Shown piece after piece: positions 1-6,707 of a DNA stretch of 64,000 nt. Every line of letters begins with the position of its first letter. Position 1 is the stretch's first letter. Both the position numbers and the translations under genes were made by a program. The DNA comes from Rufibacter sediminis. GTDB lineage: Bacteria > Bacteroidota > Bacteroidia > Cytophagales > Hymenobacteraceae. Location of the stretch: NCBI RefSeq assembly GCF_014269285.1, contig NZ_JACOAF010000044.1, positions 248,001-312,000 of the forward strand. The letters run 5' to 3'. Under the pieces are notes generated by a model. That model searched no databases and was not told the DNA's origin. It saw nothing but the letters and a program-made list of their open reading frames with translations.

Positions 1-1195
1 ATGGCGTGAGCGGCGGATTGAAGCCCTGCACCCAGGCCTGTCGCACGTTTAGGCTTATCTGCAACCCGGGTAACGGATCATACCGCAGCCAGGCATAGGT
101 GGAGAACCGCTGTTCGTCTACTTTTCCGCCGTAACCACCCACATTGGCTTTAAACAACTGCCCCTCGGCTCCAAGCTGTAGCAGCAGGTTGGGCAGCAGA
201 GCGCGCTCGTGTTCTACCTGACTTTGGTAGGTGTTAACCGTGGAAAGGGAAGAGGTGTCAACGGTAGAGAGGGTGGCATCATTCTTATAATCCAGGCGGT
301 CTTTGAAATAGGCGGCCCGCACGGTGGTGGTGCCCCCGGCAAACTGGCCTTGCCATTCGCCCATGAGGCGCAGGTTTTCGTCGTCTTGCTCCGCGTTAGT
401 GTTAGCGCTGCCCATAGCCGGCTGAATCTGCCGGTGCGTCTTCACGTACCAGCCTCTCGCGGAGAGTCGCTGCCCGGGACTGATCTGGTAATGCACCTCC
501 TGCGCCAGGCTAGTCTGGTCAAAGCCCGCGTTTTGCTGGGTTTCCTGAGGTGAGCCATAGGCGGTGGTGTTCTGGAACCGGAAATCATTGTCCGCCGATG
601 TGCGGGTGAACGAAGAAGAAAGCGCCAGGCGACCGTCTGAGAAAGCGCCGGAGGCGGCCGTGCGCCGGTGCCCGAAACTGCCTATTCCCTGCTGTACCTG
701 CAGTTGCCTGGACGGCGTGAACGACACCGGGTTCTCCAGCAGAATGGCTCCTCCCACGGCGCCACTGCCGTGCAGCGCCCCGCTGGGCCCGTGCTGTACG
801 CTTACCTGGGTGGAGGCAGAAGGAGGCAGCAAGGCAAAATCGGTCATGCCCAGCGTGGGTAATGCGATGTTGAAGCCATTCCAGAGGACGGCGGTGTGGC
901 TGGATGAGGTACCCCTGAACGCCACCGTGGCCGTCATGCCGTTGCCGTAGCTTTTGAGGTACAAGGGGCTGCGCTGCTGCAGCAGATCAGAAAGGGTGAG
1001 GCCAGGCCTCCGTTGCAAAAGCAGCGTGTCTACGGCCTGCACCTTTGAGCCGGCGGCGTAACGGGTGGAGCGCTGGCCCGCCACCGTCACGGGAGCCAGC
1101 TGCACCGTGTCTTTCAACTGGGCATAGCTATTGGGCAGAGCCAGAAACTCTGCGGCCACGGTGGCCAACGCAAACAAAAGAAGACGACGTACCAT
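1..1195 (-). CDS. btuB: TonB-dependent receptor, BtuB-like (N-terminal part, cut by window edge)
   Basis: Reading the minus strand from the ATG at 1195 gives about 398 residues with no stop before the window edge, so the C-terminal barrel is missing. It opens with a signal peptide (MVRRLLLFALATVAA, cleavage near SYAQ). A TonB-box-like stretch (DTVQLAPVTV) follows, then a plug domain with LSDLLQQRSPLYLKSYG and the plug motif GPSGALHGSGAVGGAILLEN, then barrel strands rich in aromatic residues. The family imports ligands across the outer membrane using TonB energy. The cobalamin riboswitch directly upstream makes vitamin B12 or another corrinoid the likely ligand. The B12 assignment rests on the riboswitch; receptor family membership is clear from the protein. 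Confidence 0.88.
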   Translation of the reverse strand, partial: MVRRLLLFALATVAAEFLALPNSYAQLKDTVQLAPVTVAGQRSTRYAAGSKVQAVDTLLLQRRPGLTLSDLLQQRSPLYLKSYGNGMTATVAFRGTSSSHTAVLWNGFNIALPTLGMTDFALLPPSASTQVSVQHGPSGALHGSGAVGGAILLENPVSFTPSRQLQVQQGIGSFGHRRTAASGAFSDGRLALSSSFTRTSADNDFRFQNTTAYGSPQETQQNAGFDQTSLAQEVHYQISPGQRLSARGWYVKTHRQIQPAMGSANTNAEQDDENLRLMGEWQGQFAGGTTTVRAAYFKDRLDYKNDATLSTVDTSSLSTVNTYQSQVEHERALLPNLLLQLGAEGQLFKANVGGYGGKVDEQRFSTYAWLRYDPLPGLQISLNVRQAWVQGFNPPLTP

Positions 1196-1304
1196 ATCCT
1201 CGGCTATAGAGCAGAGGAGACAAAAAGGGAGAAATAAACGAAAACGCCGGCCCACGGCGGGACCACCATCCTTGCTGCTTTTTTCCCGAAAGCCTCCAGG
1301 TGAA

Positions 1305-1485
1305 TGTTGGATCTTGGCAGGTCTCCTGGCTCTCTTCTTCGGCCCGGCCTTCCCATCTGGTGAACAGACAGTGGCGTGTGGTGGGCAGAAACATATAGAA
1401 GATAACAGTTGCGGGAACAGCTCAGGTTTTTCACCTGATTCCCTTTTAAGACATCCCCGGAAGAAGACCGAGGCTGTCACCAAAA
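1305..1485 (-). promoter_or_regulatory. Cobalamin (AdoCbl) riboswitch
   Basis: On the minus strand, in order: GGGAATCAGGTG, a short loop, CCTGAGCTGTTCCCGCAACT (paired arm plus conserved GCAACTGT), GCCACTG, GGGAAGGC, and the B12 box AGCCAGGAGACCTGCC at about 1316-1333. These are the conserved blocks of the cobalamin riboswitch in the right order and spacing. It lies in the 5' leader of the BtuB-like receptor, with about 110 nt between the B12 box and the ATG for the expression platform. Known behaviour of the family is repression when cobalamin is bound. Confidence 0.95.
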
Positions 1486-1491
1486 TCGGGG

Positions 1492-1499
1492 CAAAGGTA
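1492..1499 (-). promoter_or_regulatory. -7 element of riboswitch/btuB promoter
   Basis: TACCTTTG on the minus strand fits the Bacteroidota -7 consensus TAnnTTTG. It places the transcript start near 1485, just before the riboswitch. No clear TTG -33 element is seen at the usual distance. Confidence 0.6.
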
Positions 1500-1548
1500 C
1501 GCGAAGTTTGGAAAGGCTGCTATAACCCACGAAAAATATCTTGCCTCG

Positions 1549-1587
1549 CTGTTTTGAACCTGTTTTCTGGAAACAAGCCGGAAACAG
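1549..1587. repeat. PAL40 palindromic repeat, copy 1
   Basis: Copy of the dispersed palindrome (label mine). The family consensus has left half CGTTTTAGGGCCTGTTTTC and right half RGAAAACAGGCCCTAAAACG. This copy reads CTGTTTTGAACCTGTTTTC, then TGGAAACAAGCCGGAAACAG. It lies upstream of the riboswitch promoter. Confidence 0.75.
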
Positions 1588-1617
1588 CCGGAGGATAATT
1601 CCTGGCGGAGCAACCAT

Positions 1618-1656
1618 CGTTTTAGGGCTGATTTTTGAAAAAGGGGCTGTAAACGG
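1618..1656. repeat. PAL40 palindromic repeat, copy 2
   Basis: Reads CGTTTTAGGGCTGATTTTTG followed by AAAAAGGGGCTGTAAACGG; left half near consensus, right half degenerate. It sits 30 bp from copy 1, giving a tandem-like pair. Confidence 0.75.
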
Positions 1657-1722
1657 CATGGACGCAGATACTCGTAGGAGCTGCGCCCACTACGAGGTCT
1701 TGAAGGCACGTTATGATGGCCT

Positions 1723-1799
1723 GCTATGGCGCGGAAGTTACTTCCGTGCCTTATGATAAAGTAGGTAGAAAGTCACGGAAGTAACTTCCGCGCCATAGC
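1723..1799. repeat. TGGCGCG-type long hairpin (family B, copy 1)
   Basis: The left arm 1723-1748 (starts GCTATGGCGCGGAAG) and right arm 1774-1799 (ends CTTCCGCGCCATAGC) are perfect reverse complements over 26 bp, with a 25-nt loop. A near-identical element lies at 52644-52721 and a single arm at 4329-4348, so this is a dispersed family. No terminal T-run follows, so it is not a classical terminator. Confidence 0.85.
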
Positions 1800-1812
1800 A
1801 GTACAAGAACCA

Positions 1813-1870
1813 ACTGGCGCGAGACTGAAGTCTCATGACAAAGGATGATGCGAGTCTCCAGACTCGCCGG
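1813..1870. repeat. TGGCGCG-type double hairpin (family C, copy 1)
   Basis: Begins ACTGGCGCGAGACTGAAGTC and ends CGAGTCTCCAGACTCGCCGG, with two internal palindromes (GAGACTGAAGTCTC and CGAGTCTCCAGACTCG). Its reverse complement recurs at 4374-4430 with about one mismatch in 57 bases. Confidence 0.85.
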
Positions 1871-2000
1871 GAACCACCGGCAGGATTGCAGAGCTTTGGA
1901 TAACATTCCAGACAAGCTACTTTGCTCAGAACAGCAGCATCAGAAAAAAACAGGCGTAATGATGCTTCATTTTAAAGCAGGTTTGTAGCGCATAAATCCT

Positions 2001-2040
2001 CTGTTTCAGCGTTGTTTTAGCGAAAGCAGCCCCGAAACGG
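2001..2040. repeat. PAL40 palindromic repeat, copy 3
   Basis: Reads CTGTTTCAGCGTTGTTTTAG followed by CGAAAGCAGCCCCGAAACGG. A diverged copy about 110 bp upstream of the DUF4919 gene. Confidence 0.7.
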
Positions 2041-2151
2041 ACGTGCTGTGCTGCCGGAACCGCGATGAAGATGTAACTTTTTACCAAGCCTGTAGTTTTT
2101 AGCACTGTATTTGCCATGGGCTAATCGTCTCAATTTCCCCTTTACCACCAC

Positions 2152-2886
2152 ATGAAACAATACTTCATTTTAAGCTTTTTGTGCCTTGGCCTCCTTTTGC
2201 AAGGCCAGGCTCAGACTTCTAAAAAAGGCGAAGCCCAAACCTCTAAAAAAGGACAAGCTCAATCCGTTTTGAAAGAAGGCCAGGCCCAGACCGTTTCCAA
2301 GATTGACTACAGCGCCATCAAGACGGCGGTGACTTCCGCTAAGTCGAAGATGTATTACCCCAACTTGCTGAAACGCTACCACGCCAATGACCCCAAACTG
2401 ACCCAGGACGAGTACAAGCACCTCTACTACGGCTGGACCTTCCAGTCGGGCTATAACCCGTACAAACCCAACGATCAGTCAGACGCGCTCAATGAGATGC
2501 TGCTCTATGAGCGGTTCCCCGAGATCATCAGCACGGGCAAGAAGCTGCTGGCCACCGATCCGTTTAACCTGGATGTGATGTACCTCATGCACATGGCCTA
2601 CGGCGAGTTGAATAAGAAGGCCGAAAGTCAGATGTGGCTCACCAAGTTTGAGGGCCTCATGGCGGCCATCAAAGCCAGCGGCAACGGCCGAAGCAAAGAA
2701 ACCGCCGTGGTCCTGAACGCCCCACGCGACGAGTATATGTTCCTGACGGTGGTAGGGCTGCGGCAGAAAGGTCGGCCCCAGTTGGTGGAGAACAAATATG
2801 ACCTGGTGAACCTGCAGACGCCCAATAAACTGAACCTCACCGAGCTTTACTTCAACATTCAGAAAGCGGTGGAGAAGAAACGCTAG
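2152..2886 (+). CDS. DUF4919-family exported protein
   Basis: A 244-residue protein with a signal peptide (MKQYFILSFLCLGLLLQGQAQ, likely cleaved after AQ). Residues about 19-50 are short repeats (AQTSKKGE, AQTSKKGQ, then AQ-containing degenerate units) made by tandem 24-bp DNA units at 2206-2253. The rest, from KIDYSAIK onward, resembles the DUF4919 family of Bacteroidota, whose function is unknown. Conserved-looking segments include YYPNLLKRY, YKHLYYGW and DPFNLDVMYLMHMAYGEL; the last resembles a TPR-like helix pair. It is monocistronic in appearance, with repeat-rich DNA upstream and a separate lipoprotein gene downstream. Family assignment is from recall and fairly confident; no function is claimed. 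Confidence 0.85.
   Translation: MKQYFILSFLCLGLLLQGQAQTSKKGEAQTSKKGQAQSVLKEGQAQTVSKIDYSAIKTAVTSAKSKMYYPNLLKRYHANDPKLTQDEYKHLYYGWTFQSGYNPYKPNDQSDALNEMLLYERFPEIISTGKKLLATDPFNLDVMYLMHMAYGELNKKAESQMWLTKFEGLMAAIKASGNGRSKETAVVLNAPRDEYMFLTVVGLRQKGRPQLVENKYDLVNLQTPNKLNLTELYFNIQKAVEKKR
2206..2280 (+). repeat. Tandem 24-bp coding repeat in the DUF4919 gene
   Basis: Unit 1 (2206-2229) and unit 2 (2230-2253) share the pattern ending TCTAAAAAAGG; a third, degenerate 27-nt unit follows at 2254-2280. They encode AQTSKKG-type repeats just after the signal peptide. Each unit has an A6 run, so slippage could change unit number or frame. Confidence 0.75.
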
Positions 2887-2997
2887 TCTTCGTTCACCAG
2901 ATTTCCTCTACCGGGGCAGCCATCAGATTCTTTGACTTGGCTGCCCCTGTTCTTTTTACGTTCTTGCCGTACGTCTCACCTGATGCAACTCCTTCCT

Positions 2998-3453
2998 ATG
3001 AAAAAAGTACTTTCTGCGGCCGTTCTGTTTTCTGTCACGCTGGCGTCTTGTCAAACCGATGGAGAGAAACCAGCGGATGCTACTCCCGCCAGCGCGGGCA
3101 AAGAAGCCGCCGTGGCCTTGTGTGAGTTTACCTCCACAGATTCTACCACCGCCTTCGCCCAGCTGCAAGGCAAATGGGAACTGCGGGGCATCCAGACGAA
3201 CTACATGGGCGTGCAGGACGATGAGTTTCTGATCGGCGAACGGGTAGGCGATTCCCGAACCCTGACCTTTTTTGAGAATGGCGAATTTGAGGAGCACGTG
3301 AACGGCAAACTCCAGGGCAAGCGGCAGGCTTTCAAAGTGATCGGGCAGAGCCTCACGCCCGTGGGCTACCAGTTCTGGTTCTGCGGCGAGAATACCCTGG
3401 TGCTCAGCAACGTCATCGCCGATGGCGTCACCGAAGTCTTCATCCGCCAATAA
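2998..3453 (+). CDS. Small lipoprotein of unknown function
   Basis: The chosen start at 2998 gives MKKVLSAAVLFSVTLASC, a standard lipoprotein signal with lipobox LASC, so the 151-residue product should be lipid-anchored. A longer reading from 2932 would put non-signal residues ahead of MKK and is rejected. The mature part has a low-complexity linker, then LQGKWELRGIQTNYMG, FFENGEFEEHVNGK and VGYQFWFCGENTLVLS, a strand-rich pattern like small lipocalin-like domains (LQGKWEL resembles the lipocalin-like opening). It may be co-transcribed with the glycosylase gene that starts 11 nt after its stop. The precise family is not recognised. Confidence 0.8.
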   Translation: MKKVLSAAVLFSVTLASCQTDGEKPADATPASAGKEAAVALCEFTSTDSTTAFAQLQGKWELRGIQTNYMGVQDDEFLIGERVGDSRTLTFFENGEFEEHVNGKLQGKRQAFKVIGQSLTPVGYQFWFCGENTLVLSNVIADGVTEVFIRQ

Positions 3454-3464
3454 ACGCCTCCAGC

Positions 3465-4085
3465 ATGGCTTTTCAGCAGAAACTTACGCCAGATTTCTTC
3501 ACGCGCCCAGACGTAGTCACCATCGCCCGTGACCTGATCGGGAAGTCGTTCTACAGCTGTTTTGACGGGGTGCTCACCGGCGGCATGGTGGTGGAGACCG
3601 AGGCGTATTCCGGGACATCGGATGCCGCTTGCCACGCGCACCTGGGCCGCCGCACCAAACGCACCCAGATCATGTACCAGCAGGGCGGCGTGGCCTACGT
3701 GTACCTCATCTACGGCATTTACTCGCTGTTCAACGTGGTCACCAACGTAGAAGGCACCGCCGATGCCGTGCTGATCAGGGCCCTTGAGCCGCTGGAAGGA
3801 ATAGAGGAAATGCGCCTCCGCCGCGGCCTTCCCAAGATAGAACCCCGCCTCACCGCCGGCCCCGGTCTGCTCACCCAGGCGCTGGGCATCTCCACCCAGC
3901 ACAACGGCACTGATCTATCAGGAACCGAAATCTGGTTTGAGGACAGGGGTGTGCACATCCCTGAAAACCAGATCATCGCCGGTCCGCGCGTGGGAGTCGC
4001 CTACGCTGGCGCCGATGCCCTTTTGCCCTGGCGCTTCAGCCTCCAAGGCAACCGCTGGGTAAGCAAAGCCAATCCCAAGTACTAG
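3465..4085 (+). CDS. DNA-3-methyladenine glycosylase (AAG/MPG family)
   Basis: A 206-residue base-excision repair enzyme of the alkyladenine glycosylase family, which removes alkylated purines such as 3-methyladenine. Family signatures: DVVTIARDLIGK, VVETEAYSGTSDAACHA (general-base Glu in the ETEAY motif), GGVAYVYLIYGIYSLFNVV, AVLIRALEPLEG, LTAGPGLLTQALGIS and the C-terminal IIAGPRVGVAYAG. The length is normal for the bacterial family (about 190-210). The gene follows the small lipoprotein gene by 11 nt on the same strand. Downstream is repeat-rich intergenic DNA. Assignment is strong. Confidence 0.95.
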   Translation: MAFQQKLTPDFFTRPDVVTIARDLIGKSFYSCFDGVLTGGMVVETEAYSGTSDAACHAHLGRRTKRTQIMYQQGGVAYVYLIYGIYSLFNVVTNVEGTADAVLIRALEPLEGIEEMRLRRGLPKIEPRLTAGPGLLTQALGISTQHNGTDLSGTEIWFEDRGVHIPENQIIAGPRVGVAYAGADALLPWRFSLQGNRWVSKANPKY

Positions 4086-4183
4086 CTGCTGTTTTTTGTG
4101 ATTAGATGATAGTGATTAGTTGTTAGTAATAAGATTTTAGGGCTGAAGGGTTTCCTTATCTTTTTCTCCCTGCACCGGCCTTT

Positions 4184-4241
4184 CACTGGCGCGAGTCTCC
4201 AGACTCGTGCCTTGGGATGAACGGTAGTCTCCAGACTACCG
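4184..4241. repeat. TGGCGCG-type double hairpin (family C, copy 2)
   Basis: Contains ACTGGCGCGAGTCTCCAGAC followed by TCGTGCC, then a second hairpin ACGGTAGTCTCCAGACTACC. The first palindrome is CGAGTCTCCAGACTCG, as in copies 1 and 3; the second (GGTAGTCTCCAGACTACC) keeps the loop but changes the stem in a compensating way. Confidence 0.75.
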
Positions 4242-4328
4242 TCGCTGCCCCGCAGCGAAATCAGGTTATCACCCGCCATTACACAAATTTTCCTACGTGG
4301 CTTACATCCCAGGTGACCAAAGATCATA

Positions 4329-4348
4329 GAAGTAAATCCGCGCCATAC
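4329..4348. repeat. Family B single arm
   Basis: GAAGTAAATCCGCGCCATAC matches the right arm of the long hairpin at 52644-52721; the partner arm is absent here. It lies between family C copies 2 and 3, showing the two families occur together. Confidence 0.65.
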
Positions 4349-4373
4349 TAATCTATTTACCTGCTCGTGGTTT

Positions 4374-4430
4374 CCGGCGAGTCTGGAGACTCGCATCATC
4401 CTTTGTCACGAGACTTCAGTCTCGCGCCAG
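4374..4430. repeat. TGGCGCG-type double hairpin (family C, copy 3)
   Basis: Reads CCGGCGAGTCTGGAGACTCG through AGACTTCAGTCTCGCGCCAG. It is the reverse complement of copy 1 (1813-1870) with a single difference I can see. The two copies therefore form a 57-bp inverted repeat around the block from 1.87 to 4.37 kb. Confidence 0.85.
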
Positions 4431-4472
4431 GAAAATGTCACCAATCGGAAACGACCAACTAATCACTAACAA

Positions 4473-5657
4473 CTAAACCTTTCGGCAGAGCAGCAAGATG
4501 GGCTTGTTGTGCAGGTCAGTGGTGGCAAAAAGGTACTGGTCGCCGCCTTCTTTCAGTTTGACTTTTTCCCGTAACTGCGCCACCGTGAGCGGGTAATTCC
4601 GGACGGTGATGTTGGCTTTCTTCTCGGGCAGAAGCTGTTGTAGCTCTTTGGCGTTAGGTTTCGGTTTGGCGGTGATTTCGAAAATCCGGCCCGGAAACGC
4701 GGGCTGAAGCTCTGTTGACGTGTACAGGTGGCTGTTGCGGTGCAGTTTGTTCACCTTGAATCTCTCGGATAGCCATTTGTACGCGCCGGCTTTCAGCAGG
4801 GCGGTGTTGGGTTCATAGAGGTACTGCTGCGGCTCGGCGTAAAAGACCTGGGCGTTTTCTTCGGCATCTTTGGTGAACGAGAGACTTTCCTCGGGTTGTC
4901 CGGGTTTCAGGTGGACGGCCGTGAGCAGGGGAGCTTCCTGGGCACCGGGCTCCAGCAGATACAGCACTTCCTTGCATTCGTTCTGCACCGCCACTACCCA
5001 GATGTTCGTCACGTGCGACAGCTGTTGGAGGGCCAGGTCAATGTCCAGCATGGGCGCTGTTTTGAGGAGCACTTTCCTGCTTTTCTGGAACAGCAGCGGC
5101 AGCAGGCGCAGCACGTCTGGCTCGCAGTCCTGCAACAAATGTACCCGTTCCTGGCTTTGTCCGCGCCGGGCGGGATCCAGGTAGATGACGTCTACCGGAG
5201 CGGTCATCTGCTGGAGAAAGGTTTCCGCCTCGGTGGCTGCCACGGTTATGTTGTGGGTGCCCAGCTGGGCGAAATTGAAGGCGACAATTTCTGCGAGTTC
5301 GGTCTGCTGCTCTACGTACGTCACGTGGTTGAACCGCTGGGCAAAATGATACGCATCTACCCCAAATCCGCCGGTTAAGTCTACCAAAGTCTCACCTGAC
5401 ACTAGGTTAGCTTTAAACTCCGCCGTCACTTCTGATGAACTCTGCTCCACCGACAGATTCGCCGGAAACGCCAACTCCAGATTGGCCGCCCACGTGGGAA
5501 TCTTGCTTTTCGCCTTCTGACGCGCCCGTATCTGCTGGGCCAGTTTAGGAATGTCTAACTGCGGCCAACGCTTGGCTTGGAGCGCCAGTTGCGCCGGGTC
5601 TTGTTGTAAATGTTGACGAAGAAATTCCTGCTCCTCCCGGGAAAAGACACGCATCAT
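4473..5657 (-). CDS. THUMP-like class I SAM-dependent methyltransferase
   Basis: A 394-residue protein with an N-terminal helical part (EEQEFLRQHLQ, IPTWAANLELAFPANLSVEQ), a Rossmann methyltransferase core and a C-terminal THUMP-like domain. SAM motif I is LVDLTGGFGVDAYHFAQRF (about residues 130-148). The motif IV region is VDVIYLDPARR, typical of this subgroup, in which RNA or protein methylation is suspected but not established. The C-terminal segment around YKWLSERFKVNKLHRNSHLY and ITVRNYPLTVAQLREKVKLK matches the THUMP-like domain of Bacteroidota proteins. The first two codons are both Met; either may be used. It converges with the glycosylase gene. The substrate cannot be told from sequence. 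Confidence 0.88.
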   Translation of the reverse strand: MMRVFSREEQEFLRQHLQQDPAQLALQAKRWPQLDIPKLAQQIRARQKAKSKIPTWAANLELAFPANLSVEQSSSEVTAEFKANLVSGETLVDLTGGFGVDAYHFAQRFNHVTYVEQQTELAEIVAFNFAQLGTHNITVAATEAETFLQQMTAPVDVIYLDPARRGQSQERVHLLQDCEPDVLRLLPLLFQKSRKVLLKTAPMLDIDLALQQLSHVTNIWVVAVQNECKEVLYLLEPGAQEAPLLTAVHLKPGQPEESLSFTKDAEENAQVFYAEPQQYLYEPNTALLKAGAYKWLSERFKVNKLHRNSHLYTSTELQPAFPGRIFEITAKPKPNAKELQQLLPEKKANITVRNYPLTVAQLREKVKLKEGGDQYLFATTDLHNKPILLLCRKV

Positions 5658-5757
5658 GGGTTCTCTCAGCTAAAAGGTGTAAAGATACAGAATTGCGCTT
5701 GGGCTGTAGCGGGAAATTTGTTGAGGCTTTGTTGGTGTTTTGTTAAACAATTCAGGT

Positions 5758-5796
5758 GTGAGTTAGTTAATGCTATGTATGTACATTAATTCTCAC
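5758..5796. promoter_or_regulatory. Stem-loop upstream of DUF4397 gene
   Basis: GTGAG at 5758-5762 pairs with CTCAC at 5792-5796, and inside it TTAATG pairs with CATTAA around a TATGTATG loop. It ends 17 nt before the ATG of the DUF4397 lipoprotein gene, so it could be a leader hairpin or an operator. No regulator binding is implied. Confidence 0.35.
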
Positions 5797-5813
5797 CCTA
5801 AAGCCAAAACACT

Positions 5814-6512
5814 ATGAAAAAATGGATGAAACTCAGCTTAATGGCTGCTTTGCCAGCGCTGCTTTTTACCAGTGCCTGCAGCGATGACGACGATGCCACC
5901 TTGGACATGGACCAGAAGGCCAATGTCATGGTGGTGCACGCCGCTCCTAACGCGCCTGCCGTGGATTTGTATGTAGACGGTACCAAAGCAAACAGCGCCG
6001 CCTTGATGTACCCCATGAACACAGGCTATGTACAACTGAACGCCGGTAGCAGAAACGTGAAAGTAGCGCCTGCCGGTAGTAGCGCCGCCTCGGCGGTAAT
6101 TGATGCCAACCTCACTCTGGCGGCTGGTAAAAATTACTCGGTGTTTGCCGCTGGCCCACTCACCGGGCTTTCTGCCGTGGTGATAGAAGATAACTTGGCC
6201 GCGCCAGCCTCTGGCAAAGCCCATGTGCGGTTCGTGCACCTGTCACCAGATGCGCCTAACGTAGATGTGGTGGTGCAGGGCGGAGGCAACCTGTTCTCCA
6301 ATGTTCAGTTCAAAGGTTCCACCGCTTTCACGCCGGTAGACGGCGGCAACTACACGCTGCTGGTACAACCCGTGGGCACTGACGTGAATGCCGTTACGGC
6401 CACGGTTAACTTGCAGGCGGGCAAGATCTATACTGTTTTCGCCAAAGGCTTTTTAACTCCGCCGTCCGGGAATACCAATACCCTGGGTGCCGAAGTGATC
6501 GTGAATAAATAG
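5814..6512 (+). CDS. DUF4397 domain lipoprotein
   Basis: A 232-residue secreted lipoprotein: MKKWMKLSLMAALPALLFTS then the lipobox SAC, followed by an acidic SDDDD run that often marks surface-exported lipoproteins in Bacteroidota. Two copies of the DUF4397 beta domain follow. The first starts NVMVVHAAPNAPAVDLYVDG (about residue 37), the second HVRFVHLSPDAPNVDVVVQG (about residue 137); each ends in a G-K-x-Y-[ST]-V-F strand (GKNYSVFAAG, GKIYTVFAKG). DUF4397 proteins are found on cell surfaces; their function is unknown. It is monocistronic, with its own terminator at 6536-6570. Confidence 0.92.
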   Translation: MKKWMKLSLMAALPALLFTSACSDDDDATLDMDQKANVMVVHAAPNAPAVDLYVDGTKANSAALMYPMNTGYVQLNAGSRNVKVAPAGSSAASAVIDANLTLAAGKNYSVFAAGPLTGLSAVVIEDNLAAPASGKAHVRFVHLSPDAPNVDVVVQGGGNLFSNVQFKGSTAFTPVDGGNYTLLVQPVGTDVNAVTATVNLQAGKIYTVFAKGFLTPPSGNTNTLGAEVIVNK

Positions 6513-6535
6513 AAGCCTTCCTGATTCCTTTTCCC

Positions 6536-6570
6536 AAAGGTCCGCTACCATCAGCGGACCTTTTGTTTTT
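6536..6570 (+). terminator. Rho-independent terminator of DUF4397 gene
   Basis: AAAGGTCCGCT and AGCGGACCTTT form an 11-bp stem with a very short loop, followed by TTGTTTTT, 24 nt after the stop codon. Confidence 0.9.
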
Positions 6571-6581
6571 CAGCCGCTTCC

Positions 6582-6619
6582 CGTTTTAGGGCAGTTTTTA
6601 CAAAAACGGCTCTAAAACG
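6582..6619. repeat. PAL40 palindromic repeat, copy 4
   Basis: Reads CGTTTTAGGGCAGTTTTTAC then AAAAACGGCTCTAAAACG. It lies between the DUF4397 terminator and the ahcY promoter, so it is probably untranscribed or at the edge of both units. Confidence 0.8.
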
Positions 6620-6648
6620 AGATGGTGCACGGGAGCGAGTCCTTTCCG

Positions 6649-6679
6649 TTGAGGATGATAAACTTATTGCGTACCTTTG
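6649..6679 (+). promoter_or_regulatory. ahcY promoter
   Basis: TTG at 6649-6651, a 20-nt spacer and TACCTTTG at 6672-6679 fit the Bacteroidota housekeeping promoter. The start would be near 6686, giving a leader of about 22 nt before the ahcY ATG. Confidence 0.8.
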
Positions 6680-6707
6680 TGTTTCTTCTGTAAAAACTTG
6701 AACTACA

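Larger units (their letters stand above)
1588..2151. other. Intergenic region rich in repeats, no gene
   Basis: This stretch between the riboswitch promoter and the DUF4919 gene has no supportable gene. It holds two PAL40 copies (1618-1656, 2001-2040), a perfect 26-bp inverted repeat (1723-1799) and a TGGCGCG-type double hairpin (1813-1870). Short open frames here run through the palindromes and lack family signals. Confidence 0.7.
4086..4472. other. Intergenic region with inverted-repeat elements, no gene
   Basis: No gene is supportable between the glycosylase and the methyltransferase, whose 3' ends converge here. It contains two family C elements (4184-4241, 4374-4430) and one family B arm (4329-4348). 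No clear T-run terminator was seen, so these hairpins may be the only structures between the convergent genes. Confidence 0.7.

Noticed and set aside
209-950. Open frames on the plus strand at 209-553, 564-950 and 668-862
   Set aside because: They are antisense to the BtuB-like receptor, which reads openly on the minus strand with a signal peptide, TonB box and plug domain.
1813-4430. Insertion sequence or transposon bounded by the 57-bp inverted repeats
   Set aside because: No transposase is encoded between them, and related copies occur elsewhere in single form, so a classical element is not supported.
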